Source: Chamaelirium japonicum
Lineage: Eukaryota; Streptophyta; Magnoliopsida; Liliales; Melanthiaceae
Direction of reading: 5' to 3'
DNA length: 64,000 bases
Assembly: GCA_947650365.1 (NCBI GenBank)
Contig: OX393549.1
Coordinates: forward strand, 23,921,347 to 23,985,346
The notes below the pieces were generated by a model. It was given only the letters and a program-made list of their open reading frames with translations. It was not told the DNA's origin and made no database searches. This document shows, piece after piece, positions 30,862-42,741 of the stretch. A program made the position numbers and the translations under genes. Positions within the stretch are counted from its first letter, which is position 1, and the number at the start of each line of letters is the position of its first letter.

Positions 30862-31604
30862 TTTTAATTGGGATTTTTTTAAAATGGCATTTAAAAAATA
30901 TTTCACTATTATATTGATCATACGAGTAACTTAATTTGAAAACTGATCATCTGACAGCCACATGCCGAGTCGGGGCCGCTGAGCTCTCTACCACATCGAG
31001 TGTCTCTTTTTTCTTTCTCAGCAGATGCGAAACAGCGAAACTCAAAAATACAATTACTGAGTTTAAATTTGATATTTTAAATAGGGGACCGGAAAACTGA
31101 ACTCGAGTTCACCATTCAAATGATGAACTTGATGGAAAAGATGCATTTTCAGTGTTCAACTCTCTTTTACTTTTTGCTTTTTGCCTTTTCAGTGTTCAAC
31201 TCTCTTAAACGCATATCCTCTCTCACTGACTTTATGTCTTTTCAAAACACATGGCACAATATAAATCATGTTTCACCATTCATTTGTGAACTCAAGTTCG
31301 CCAGACCCTTTCCCTTTTGAATATTAGTTTACAAGTTCTGTATATGTCGAGATCAGTTTTGTGCGTACCTTGAGTTTTATAGTCAGGCATTGAGTATAAA
31401 GTAGAGTTACCCCGATATTTCACTTGCCGAGTTTAAAGTCGGTAACTTATTACCGAGTCAGAAAGAAAAAGAAACGGACAGACGATGTGGCATGACACTT
31501 TGCATGACCACCTCAACACGTGGCTGTCAGATGACCATTTTTTGAAATAAGTTTCTCACATGCCAGTGTAATAGTAAAATATTTTTTAAATACCAATTAA
31601 AAAT
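30862..31604. mobile_element. Long-TIR transposable element upstream of the RRM gene
   Basis: Imperfect inverted repeats of about 160 bp bound the region. CATTTAAAAAATATTTCACT near 30888 pairs with the complement of the stretch around 31585, and CATCTGACAGCCACATG near 30949 pairs with CACGTGGCTGTCAGATG near 31518. The interior has a duplicated TTCAGTGTTCAACTCTCTT (about 31149 and 31187). Long TIRs suggest a Mutator-like origin. No transposase is present and no target duplication was fixed. Confidence 0.65.
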
Positions 31605-32495
31605 TATTTTTTATTCCCTCTCGCGATTTTACATTGGGCTTCTTGGTGTAGTTGATAGATAGAGTTGTGTCTATGGATGTCAATTGGCCTGGGCTAGCCT
31701 GATACCTGCTCGTCCAGCCCGAAAAAAATTGGACTGAGTTCTTGTGAGCTTGGGCTGGGCTGGGCTGAGCTTGGACATGGTTTTAGGCCCGAACTTTAGT
31801 TTGAGATATGTTCGGCTCAGTTCGTTTTTACCTCGAACCCAATATAGCGACACTCCACTGATGAGACGTTTCATTAGTTTGTATTTGCGATTTATAGTTG
31901 TATACAGTGCAAGAAAAAGAATTCAATTTTTGTTATCACTGATTATTGAAATTGTAAATAATAAAATTCTTAATTAGAAAATAATGTTTATGTTTCTACT
32001 TGTACCAATATAATTTATTGAACCAGCACCTCTCGAAATGTTTTGCTTATTTGTAAGAGAGCTTTACACAAACTGGTTTTTAGTGAGAGTTACTATTATT
32101 TAGAACCGTATAGCATTTGTTGCTCTTTCTATACCAATAATTTTACATACTTTACCCATACCAAGATGTTAGATTTTAGTAAAATTATGAGTTGTATTAT
32201 TACTTAAAAGTTGTAGAAGCACAGTGAACGATGGTTTATTTACAAGTTTATTTATCACAATGGCTTTTATTCGGGTTAGCCCTAAATCCGAGAAAAAATG
32301 GGCTAAATTTGGGTTGAGAGTGATGGAAAAACTTTCAATCGGGTTTGGGCTTGGGATGACCACCTAGAGCTTTGACCGAGTTTGGACAAACATTAACCAA
32401 CCAAGCCCAGCCTAATTAACAGGCCTAGCCATATCCAGCAAATAAAAGAGAGAGGGCTATCAGCCGTATTGGGCATGTTTTTTGGCTTTCGGGTT
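31605..32495. other. Intergenic sequence with no supported gene
   Basis: AT-rich; short frames only. Confidence 0.5.
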
Positions 32496-32499
32496 GGGT

Positions 32500-32940
32500 T
32501 TTTTTTTTTTTTTTTTTGAAAGGAGCATAAGAGCTTGGTATTATATTACCATGATAACAGAGGATAAGGAATCCCTGACACACGGGGTAAAGAAGTGAGG
32601 TCCCAAAGTTGAAACAAGTCATTACAAATTGTGAACCCCGCTAGATTGTGCGCAATTGAGTTGACTACTCTAGAGCAGTGGCAGATAGTTGCAGACGATA
32701 TTTGCTTCAGAAGGAATTTACAATTTGAGATGATTGGAGCTATATGCCACGGAGGAACGAGGTCCGGATGGAGAAGTAGGTCTGTGATGGATTTGGCGTC
32801 TCCTTCAAAGATGAGGTGAGTTCCCATAAATCTAGAGGCTACAGTAAGTGTTGACTTCATCGCGGCGGCTTCGGCAAGAAGTGGGTCTGCAGATTTTGCA
32901 ACTAAAGTAAGTGTCGGATAGGGTATGGGGAGTGTGTAGG
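32500..32940 (-). pseudogene. 3' end of a plant LINE with RNase H domain, truncated
   Basis: On the minus strand a 104-codon frame (32860-32546) reads LIFEGDAKSITDLLLHPDL, PPWHIAPIISNCKFLLKQIS and VNSIAHNLAGFTICNDLFQL. This matches the C-terminal half of the RNase H-like domain (RVT_3 type) found at the end of plant LINE polyproteins: the EGD acidic motif, PPW, and NxxAHxLA. A run of about 20 T at 32499-32518 on the plus strand is its poly(A) tail, which fixes orientation and 3' end. The reverse transcriptase and ORF1 are missing, as is usual for a 5'-truncated copy. Confidence 0.82.
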
Positions 32941-33890
32941 AACTCGATACGATGGATTTTTAATATATAGATTTGCATATGTGGTATCCAATGTCCCATC
33001 ACTGCACTCATTTATGGTGCAGATTAAATATTCATTTGGACTTGAGTTTCAACCCCCGGCTTCTTATTCATGATTCTACACGAGTCGTATTTATGTAAAA
33101 GATTATTTGGATGCATTGTTAAAAAGTTGATTCCCGCCAAAGTAAGAATCAATTTTGTATAGAAAAAATGATTCCAGCGAGAGCACCTAAGAGCAGTTTC
33201 CAGCTTCAACTTCTAGATTCTTCGAGAATCTGATTCAATAGAAATCTAGCCAATGCATATTTAAAATTGAAATGGGCCCTAATATTTTATTTTCCATTAA
33301 CTATGTTGAGTATTTATAGAAAAGAAAAAAAGGTAAAATTATACTCAATACATACATGAGACCTGAATGGGTATGTGGTGGGGACATCGGCACTACACCA
33401 CCGATTACGCGTGTCTACAGCCGATGTCGACGGAGACGGCACAACAGCTTCAATTTTGGTTGGGAGGTGGAGATAGGCCTGGCCAAATCACAGATGGGCC
33501 GTGGGCTTTTAAATCTTTATTTGCTTTTTATTAAGTTTTTTTAAGCTCTGTTTTTTTGGCGAGACATAAATGGAATGAAAAATTCATTTACTTGAGACAT
33601 TTATGGGCAAGTACAATGATGTCTCGGAAAATTAAATGTCGCATGTTCTTTTCATCTGGGCAAATCCATCTAAATTTTGTTGAATTAAATATATCTCGGC
33701 TAATAATGTCTCGCCCACAGTGGGCAATCAATGTCCAACCAACTTTGGTGGAACTCTAATGTGCCACAAAACTAGGTAAAAAAGAAATCTTGAAAAACCA
33801 TTTACCCATTACATTGGACAAAAGAACGTGGTACAAAGTGAGATCATCCAGGTAAATCAATGTCCAACCTAATTCATTACCCCCCCCCCC
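32941..33890. other. Intergenic sequence with no supported gene
   Basis: AT-rich with a run of C at 33880-33895. The repeated phrase AATGTCTCG/TGATGTCTCGG around 33550-33720 hints at a decayed MITE, but no ends could be fixed. Confidence 0.45.
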
Positions 33891-33905
33891 CCCTCCCCTG
33901 ATAAA

Positions 33906-35190
33906 TTTGCACTTTTGGGTCCTTACATCCTTTTGCATAAGTTCCCATTTTACCCTTAACCTTATATATTAATCGATGCCCAGTGTTTTGAATCCAATGT
34001 CATGAAAACATACACAAGGGCTAGGATCATAATATACCATTTTTTCCCTACCCATTCTATCCCTATACAAATCACAAATATCATCCAAGAATATTATCCT
34101 TTTGCCACTAATCAATTGAGTCTTATTTATCCATTTAAAAAACCAAGGGCTATTATGAGAATAAATTCCACTAACCCATTCTTCCTTCCATCCTACTTTT
34201 TGTTTCCCATTTTGTCCTTCTCTTCTTTGCCACTAATCAATTAAATCTTATTTATTCATTGAAAAAACAAGGGCTATAATGGAAAGGGCAATCTCACTAA
34301 CACACTCTTCCTTCCATCCTACATTTTGTTTTCCATTTTACCCTTCTCAATTCTATGTTTTAAAACAACATCAAGGTAAATGTTTGGGTAGGGTACGGGC
34401 ATTGGAACTCTACCCGATTAACTTTCGGGTATGGGTATGAATGCCCCAATACCCATACTCGAAGCCTAATTGCCCATCTAACTTGTGACCCGGCCCTGAC
34501 CCTGACCTGAAACATCTGGTACGAGTATCCATACCCCGAGATAAATCCACACTCTTGGGTCCTTCCATCCTTTTGCATGACTTTCTATTTTACCCTTCAT
34601 CTTATATATTAATACATATCCAGTGTCTTGAATCCAATGTCATGAAAACAAACACAAAGGCTAGGACTGTAATATACCATTTTTGCCCTTCCCATTCTGT
34701 TCCTACACAAATCACAAATACCATCCAAGAATATTACCCTTTTGCCACTAATCAAGTCAGTCTTATTTATCCATTTAAAAAACCAAGGGCTATTATGAGA
34801 ATAAATCCCACTAACCCATTCCTCCTTCCATCCTACTTTTTGTTTTCCATTTTGCCATTCTCTTCTTTGCCACTAATCAATTGAATCTAATTTGTTCATT
34901 GAAAAAACAAGGACTATAGTGGAAAGGGCAATCCCACTAACACATTCTTCCTTCCATCCTATATTTTGTTCCCTGTTTTACCATTCTCAATTCTATGTTT
35001 TAAACCAATATCAAGGTAAATGTTTGGGTAGGGTATTGGCATTGGAAACTCTACCCAACTAACTTTCGGGTATGGGTATGAATACTCCAATACCCATACC
35101 CGAAACCCAATTGCCCCTCTAATTTGTGACCCAACCCCGACCCCGACCCGAAACATGTACATCTGGTACGAGTATGGGTATGGGTTGTAC
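33906..35190. repeat. Two direct copies of a unit of about 645 bp
   Basis: CTTGGGTCC..ACATCCTTTTGCAT-type sequence at about 33912 and 34553 starts two parallel copies that run through AATCCAATGTCATGAAAACA, CCACTAATCAA and GGGTATGGGTATGAAT to about 34550 and 35190. The last part of each unit is built of GGGTATGGGTA repeats related to the hAT-like element at 62687. Confidence 0.75.
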
Positions 35191-35202
35191 AAGGTTTGGG
35201 TA

Positions 35203-36422
<1,220 letters not shown>

Positions 36423-36427
36423 TAATA

Positions 36428-37318
36428 TCTATATAACATGACACGTCGGTTTTGTGCTGACTAGACAAAAAGGAACCAAAAGATGACTAGGACAAGCTGA
36501 CTAGACAAAAAAAAAAACTGACTAGACCAAAATATTCAAGCATCCCCCTTCCCCCTCACCTCATCAAAGGAAAGCTGTCATCACAACAAACGTTTTCCTT
36601 TTTTATCGCAATTTCAAAAGGAAAGTGTCATCAAAGGAAAGTTCTTGATTTCAAAAGTTTCACCATATAATCCTGATTTCAAAAGGAAAACCTCATTCAG
36701 AGCAAAAAAAAAAAAAAAAACTTATCATAGGAAAGATGTCATCGCAGTGATCCCGATTTTTTTAAAAAAAAATTCCCTCCCACCTCTCAATCTCGCCCTC
36801 CCTCATGATCTCATTCTCCCAAGTCCCCAACTCGACACGAAATTAGCGGGTCTGGGTCAAATGGGTTTGAGTCGTAAACGGGTCGACATGACTAACCCGT
36901 TTAGTAAACAGGTCAGGTCCGGTTTTTGTCTCCTATCTGTTTAAGACCCGTTTAAAAATCAATGGGTTGGGTTTACCCAGCATCTGATTACAGTCTGCGA
37001 TGGGTTCAACGGATGGCTGTGATCAGGACACCCATGATGGTGAGTTGCAACGAAAAAAAAAATAGAAAAAAAAATATTTAAAAGGGTTTTACCGAGTCTT
37101 AGCGGTTATCGGTTCGTCGGCGCGGGTCGGTGTTGCAGCTAAAAGTTTTTTGTTGCCGAAGATGATCAGGTGTGTTGTCGTCGAATACGACATTGTAGGT
37201 GGGGGTGGTGATGCCCGGGAGGTGTTATGCCGCCGAAGGCGGCCTGCTTTTTTGCCGACAGTTGTGTTGCCGTCGAAGGCGGCCCGCTGCAGTGTCGACA
37301 GACACGGGCATGCACTAG
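36428..37318 (+). mobile_element. Helitron (non-autonomous), complete ends
   Basis: It starts TCTATATAACATGACACG directly after an A (36427) and ends in a hairpin (GTGTCGACAGACAC) followed by GGGCATGCACTAG at 37318, the CTRR terminus. The next base is T, so the A/T insertion rule is met, although that T is also the first base of another Helitron. The 5' subterminal region has GCTGACTAGACAAAA repeats, and the interior includes a fragment (about 36829-36980) related to the CGGGTC-rich hAT element at 57238. Noncoding. Confidence 0.85.
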
Positions 37319-38227
37319 TCTATATAACATGGCACGGCGGTTTCGTGCTGACTAGACAAAATGGCACAAAAGCTGACTAGACAAACATGTGCTGACTAGA
37401 CAAACATATTCAGAATTCTTACAGTTGGCAAATCGCTGAGAGTAGATCGTGAGAGGGGCCGTTTCCCAAATCGCTGTCGTCCATTCACATGGACCCCTAC
37501 TACCTGAAGCCCTGATCGCAATCGTTCATTAACCCCCACCGTTTCTCACGCCCCTGATCGAGCCCCCCGTCCCAGCTGTACCGTTCCAGCTGTAGATCGA
37601 GCCCCCCCGCTCCACCCCCACGCCCCCCCCCCCCCTCAATTCACGCCCCAGATTGAGCGCGCCCCCACCCCCCTCCTTCAAGCTGCAGTCGAGCCCCCCC
37701 CTTTCTCGCGCCCCAGATCGAGCACCCGTTCCCGCTGTAGATCGAACCCCCTCGCTCCACCCCCGCCCCCCCCCCCCTCCTCCTTCACGCTGCAGTCGAT
37801 GCCCCCCTTTCTCGCGCCCCATAACGAGCCCCCCCTCCCTCTCTCTTTCTCTGTCTCGCTCTCTCTCCCTCTCTCATCCACCAAATCCCGCCCCCCTCTG
37901 ATCCCGCCGGCCAACCTGCGATCCCCCTGCCATCTCCCACTGTGATCCCGCCGGCCACCCAGTGATCCCCCCAATTCCAGCCACCCTGTGATGGATCTTG
38001 CCTTCCCTGCGATCCCTCGCCCCCCTCACCGGCTCTCTCTCATTCCCCCCTATCTCTCTCTCTCATCCACCGCATCCGCCCTTCACGATCGCTCCTCCCA
38101 CCCTGCAAACCCCCGCTCCATGATCGCCCGTCCCCAATTCTCCAAAATTTCATACATTCCATATCGAGCAACTAGCATTTAAACCTTTCCATATCTGCAC
38201 GATTCCGGTATGGAAATCCGTCATTTT

Positions 38228-38372
38228 CCCCATCCCTTGCACTCACCCCAAACCCTTCAAGAGGCTGTGATTATGCAGAAGTTGGGATCGTGCAGACGGC
38301 CGTGACCCCTCCCCACACCAACTGCAGAAGGCATCGCCCACTCGCCCTCTACCCGCACGCAGACTGTAGGTC

Positions 38373-38434
<62 letters not shown>

Positions 38435-38440
38435 AAGAAG
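38228..38440. repeat. Helitron-family module plus (CT)n
   Basis: CCCCAAACCCTTCAAGAGGC, TGACCCCTCCCCACACCAAC and ACCCGCACGCAG occur here. They recur at 40255-40385 and, in reverse complement, at 17690-17830 in the minus-strand Helitron. A CT microsatellite follows at 38381-38430. Confidence 0.7.
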
Positions 38441-38488
38441 AAAACCAATAAAATTGTTTTTTTTCCAATCAACATGAACGTACCACCT

Positions 38489-39250
38489 GTTTTGTGTCAT
38501 CCAGTTTAGTGTCATAGTTATTCAGTGGAAAAATCATTGCTATTGAGGGCGAGTGGAAAAATTGATATTGATATTGATTCTGTTTAGCTGTATCATTGTT
38601 CCTTGCAGTGAGAAACGGATCCAATTTTTTTCTTTGTATGATTTTGGTCCTCATCTTCTAACTAGCGGTTCATTGTTAGATGTGGAATGCCATCAAAAGT
38701 ATTAATTCTGCTATTTTTTATGACTTCAAAATCATTTGATCCACTTCCGGTATCTTCATAAATCAAATGGATCCATTTTTTTTGTTGTTTGATTTTGCTG
38801 CTCATCTTTTATAAATCTGGAATGCTATCTGAAGTACAAATGGCACAAAAAAAATTTCTCAATTTTTTTTGTTGTTCGATTTTGCTGCTCATCTTTTATA
38901 AATCTGGAATGCTATCTGAAGTAGAAACGGCACAAAATTTTTTTATTTGTATGATTTTTGGTCCTCATTTTTCTATGACTTTGAATTAAACTCATTTGAT
39001 CCACTTCTGATATCATCATAGATCAAATTCTCTTACTGTTCTTAACCTGTTTTGTGTCATCCAGTTCAGTGTCATTTAAATCTGGAATGCTATCTGAAGT
39101 AGAAATGGATCCAATTTTTTTCTTTGTATGATTCTTGGTCCTCATTTTTCTATGACTTTGAATTAAACTCATTTGATCCACTTCTGATATCATCATAGAT
39201 CAAATTCTCTTACTGTTCTTGACCTGTTTTGTGTCATCCAGTTCAATGTC
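38489..39250. repeat. Tandem repeats of a TTTTGTGTCATCCAGTT unit
   Basis: A unit with TTTTGTGTCATCCAGTT, AATCTGGAATGCTATCTGAA, TGATTTTGGTCCTCAT and TCATTTGATCCACTTC is repeated several times, with full or partial copies starting near 38489, 38810, 38900 and 39050. One more copy lies at 40010-40175, after the zinc-knuckle exon. Confidence 0.75.
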
Positions 39251-39350
39251 ATATTCAATGTGCAAACTGATTTTTCGTGCAGACGGCAGTGACCCCTCCC
39301 CGCACCAATTGCAAATATCGCGATCCTTCATTAGAAAACTCCATTTGCAG

Positions 39351-39385
39351 CGGTTATACAACACCAACGCACGGATCAAACCGAG
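39351..39385 (+). pseudogene. Captured exon fragment, first copy
   Basis: A 35-nt exon-like segment between TTTGCAG and GTGGG reads RLYNTNARIKP. Its near-duplicate lies at 39639-39673. It is probably an upstream exon of the captured zinc-knuckle gene, but this is inferred from position only. Confidence 0.35.
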
Positions 39386-39638
39386 GTGGGATATTCTTTG
39401 GCCAAGAAAACAAAGTATATATATCTATATAAAATTCAATTTGTATGCTTCGAAAAAGATGCCTTTGTTTTCAAAATATTTATGTGACAATTGTGCAAAA
39501 AACAGCAAAATATTATGACATACAGAAAGTGTCGGACGTAAGCCCCGTCAGAATACCCGTTCCCATCTCTCTCTATTGCTGATTTTTTTTTTTGGCTGAT
39601 TTTGTTTTTAATCCATGGCTTTCTTGGTTTTTTTGCAG

Positions 39639-39673
39639 CGATTATTCAAGACCAAGGCGCGGATCAAACCGAG
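39639..39673 (+). pseudogene. Captured exon fragment, second copy
   Basis: A 35-nt segment between TTTGCAG and GTGAG reads RLFKTKARIKP. The splice signals are intact. It differs from the copy at 39351 at several sites. Confidence 0.35.
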
Positions 39674-39900
39674 GTGAGATCTTTGTCTCTTGGTTTTTTT
39701 TTTTTGTGTTCTCTTTGTTTTCTTTTCATGCAAAAAGAGAAATGCAACTCGATCAGCCCGAAGATTTTTTAATGATCTTTCTATATAAAATTCAATTTGT
39801 ATGCTTCGAAAAAGATGCCTTTGTTTTCAAAAATATGTTGATGTTTGAGTTGCCTGCATTTATTTGCTCTTTAAGTTGCTGAACAATATTTTAAATGCAG

Positions 39901-39992
39901 GGGGTACAAAATTTACGAACTGCTTTGTTTGTAACGAACGCGGGCATTTGAGCAAGAACTGCCCTAAAAATACAAAGGGAATCTATCCAAAG
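39901..39992 (+). pseudogene. Captured zinc-knuckle exon, ZCCHC9-like
   Basis: Between AATGCAG and GTATTT a 92-nt exon (two leading bases, then 30 codons) reads GTKFTNCFVCNERGHLSKNC and then PKNTKGIYPK. CFVCNERGHLSKNC is a CX2CX4HX4C zinc knuckle, and the following PKN-GIYPK is typical of the last knuckles of the plant ZCCHC9-like nucleolar protein. The exon continuing with the next knuckle is not present, so this is a fragment carried by the Helitron and not a working gene. Confidence 0.75.
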
Positions 39993-40629
39993 GTATTTTG
40001 TATTGTTTTTGGTCCTCATTTTTCTATGACTTTGAATTAAACTCATTTGATCCACTTCTGATATCATCATAGATCAAATTCTCTTACTATTCTTAACCTG
40101 TTTTGTGTCATCCAGTTCAGTGTCATTTAAATCTGGAATGCTATCTGAAGTAGAAATGGATCCAATTTTTTTCACCATATGTTTTGGAAGCTGTACTTTT
40201 TGCACATTCATCCAATCCGATGCACCATATTTTTTATACTTCTTCATTGTCCCCAGCCCTTGCAAGCACCCCAAACCCTTCAAGCGGCTGTGATTGTGCA
40301 GAAGGAGGGATCGTGTAGAAGACATCAACCCCTCCCCACCTAGCCGCACGCAATCTCTAGGTCCGCCAGGTATGAACTCGCACTCTAGCACTCTCTCAAT
40401 CTTAGTAAGAAAAAAAAATCAGCAAATTTTTTTTTATTTTCAATCAACATGAAGTTTTTTTTATTTTCGTCATAAAAGCAGCTTGGCTCACCAACTTGGT
40501 TAGAAGTTGGCTCACCAAGCTTGGCTCACCTATATTGTACTTGGGCAAAAAGTTTTGGAATCTGATTCACCTTATGTTTTGGAAGCTGTACTTTTGCAAA
40601 AATAATGAGTATTAAGGTCAGTTTTGGAA

Positions 40630-41655
40630 TCCTATTCCGTGATATGTTTCCGTCTATTGACTCTATTTGAAAATTTTCTAAAGAAAAAATTAAATCCTTT
40701 CTCGACATTTCTATTCATAGAATGTAGGTCTTTCCCCCATCGTTGTTAGATACTCGAAGAAGCTTACTCAAAATGTATATTTCCTGATTTTCCTATGCAA
40801 GATAATGCATTTTATGCTCAAGATGGTTGTTAGTGATATGAAGGAAGTTTCCAGCTACTTTGTCTTGGTTGTCATCTTTATGTCTTTCATTTTCCTACTT
40901 AACCACTTAAGCAATAATGCAAGTTTCTCACTATTATTTCTCTCTTAAACTCAGTGAACCTTCAGGTTAATAAACCTCTGTAATGATTTGGACATGACTA
41001 GATGCTCCCTCCTCCTCATCTCATCTATTTGCTTCTATCTCTTATTCCATTGAAGTGGGTTAGTTTGGTGAATCCTATTCCGTGATATGTTTCCGTCTAT
41101 TGACTCTATTTGAAAATTTTCTAAAGAAAAAATAAAATCCTTTCTCGACATTTCTATTCATAGAATGTAGGTCTTTCCCCCATCGTTGTTAGATACTCGA
41201 AGAAGCTTACTCAAAATGTATATTTCCTGCTTTTCCTATGCAAGATAATGCATTTTATGCTCAAGATGGTTGTTAGTGATATGAAGGAAGTTTCCAGCTA
41301 CTTTGTCTTGGTTGTCATCTTTATGTCTTTCATTTTCCTACTTAACCATGTTAACCACTTAAGCAATAATGCAAGTTTCTCACTATTATTTCTCTCTTAA
41401 ACTCAGTGAACCTTCAGGTTAATAAACCTCTGTAATGATTTGGACATGACTAGATGCTCCCTCCTCCTCATCTCATCTATTTGCTTCTATCTCTTATTCC
41501 ATTGAAGTGGGTTAGTTTGATAAATCCTATTCCGTGATATGTTTCCGTCTATTGACTCTATTTGAAAATTTTCTAAAGAAAAAATTAAATCCTTTCTCGA
41601 CATTTCTATTCATAGAATGTAGGTCTTTCCCCCATCGTTGTTAGATACTCGAAAA
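40630..41655. repeat. Tandem array, period about 445-452 bp, 2.3 copies
   Basis: The unit beginning CCTATTCCGTGATATGTTTC starts at 40631, 41074 and 41526. The first two units are almost identical apart from a 9-bp insertion (ATGTTAACC) in the second, and the third is cut off by a MITE at about 41657. No coding potential. Confidence 0.88.
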
Positions 41656-41656
41656 A

Positions 41657-42052
41657 GCATCTCCAGACCTTGCTAAAATTTTTACTCAGATTGAGTAAAC
41701 ATTTGAGTAACAACGCAATCTGATATAGAGCACTCCAACCCTTGCTGAAATTTGAGTAAAAATTCAATTTGGTATGAGTTTGAGTATGGGCTGGAGCTGA
41801 TTTTGGAGCTTTACTCAGATTTGAGTAAAAACTTCATGAGCAAAAGCTCCTAAAGGTACTTCCAACGGCTTTGTTTTTACTCAAATCTGAGTAAAGGCTC
41901 CAAAACCAGCTCCAGCCCTTGCTCAAACTCATAACAAATTGAGTTTTTACTCAAATATGAGCAAGGGCTGGAGAGCTCTGTATCGGATTGTGTTTTTACT
42001 CAAAATTGTACTCAAATTGAGTAGATATTTGAGTAAGGGCTGGAGATGCTCT
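41657..42052. mobile_element. MITE with GAGCATCTCCAGCCC-type termini
   Basis: AGCATCTCCAGACCTTGCT at the left and AGTAAGGGCTGGAGATGCT at the right are inverted repeats, and the whole interior is an imperfect palindrome of TTTACTCAAAT and ATTTGAGTAAA units centred near 41865. Noncoding. Confidence 0.85.
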
Positions 42053-42209
42053 AAGTGATCTATTAACTAGATTCTAGCTAGACTTGCACTGGCAGCTGCT
42101 TGATAATGATTTTGCCGAAATGCTGATTTCTCCCCCTATTTCTTTGTTTCTTGCTGATCACTCCCAGGAAATTGCATCCATCATAACAATTCAATAATAT
42201 TTTTAACAG

Positions 42210-42509
42210 GAAAATCAATATATTATGTTGTACTACAGAGGGCGTATGGGCACGCATGCATTCATGGCTTTCGAGAACAGATGGTATACCGTAGATGCCA
42301 TGCTTCATCCCATGATGTTCGATACTTCAACGGGAAAAAGAAGACTCATATACCTGCGGACATTTGACTCGATTCCTGAGGATGGGTTACAAAAAATTTA
42401 CACGGAGATACGAAAAAATGGACAAAAGCAGACCATCGTTATCTTCGCCGACCCCGTGAAAAATGAAATTGTACTAATTCGTCATCTGCATTTGGGTGTT
42501 TTAGTATAA
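42210..42509 (+). pseudogene. Unidentified exon of about 100 codons with a clean acceptor
   Basis: After TTTTAACAG (acceptor ending at 42209) an open frame runs to TAA at 42507-42509. Parts of it read YYRGRMGTHAFMAFENRWYT, LRTFDSIPEDGLQKIY and KQTIVIFADPVKNEIVLI. The composition and the alternation of hydrophobic and charged residues look like a globular domain. I do not recognise the family. It lies 230 bp before the first exon of the Helitron replication protein, so it is either captured host sequence or an accessory Helitron protein. No upstream coding exon was found. Confidence 0.5.
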
Positions 42510-42741
42510 ATGGAGCTTTGTAATGAAGGGAAAATAAATTGTCACTTTGTTTTAGTATAAATGTTTATCGTCAAGCCTATAATTAAATATACAGATGTGG
42601 CTTAATTTATAAGTCTTGCGTATCATTTTATTGGACTACCATTTTCTTTATTGAAGAAACATTTATATTTTTCTTTCCATATTTAAAAAAAAAGCACAAA
42701 CTAAAATTGGCATTTATATGATATTCTCTTTAGGTGCAACT

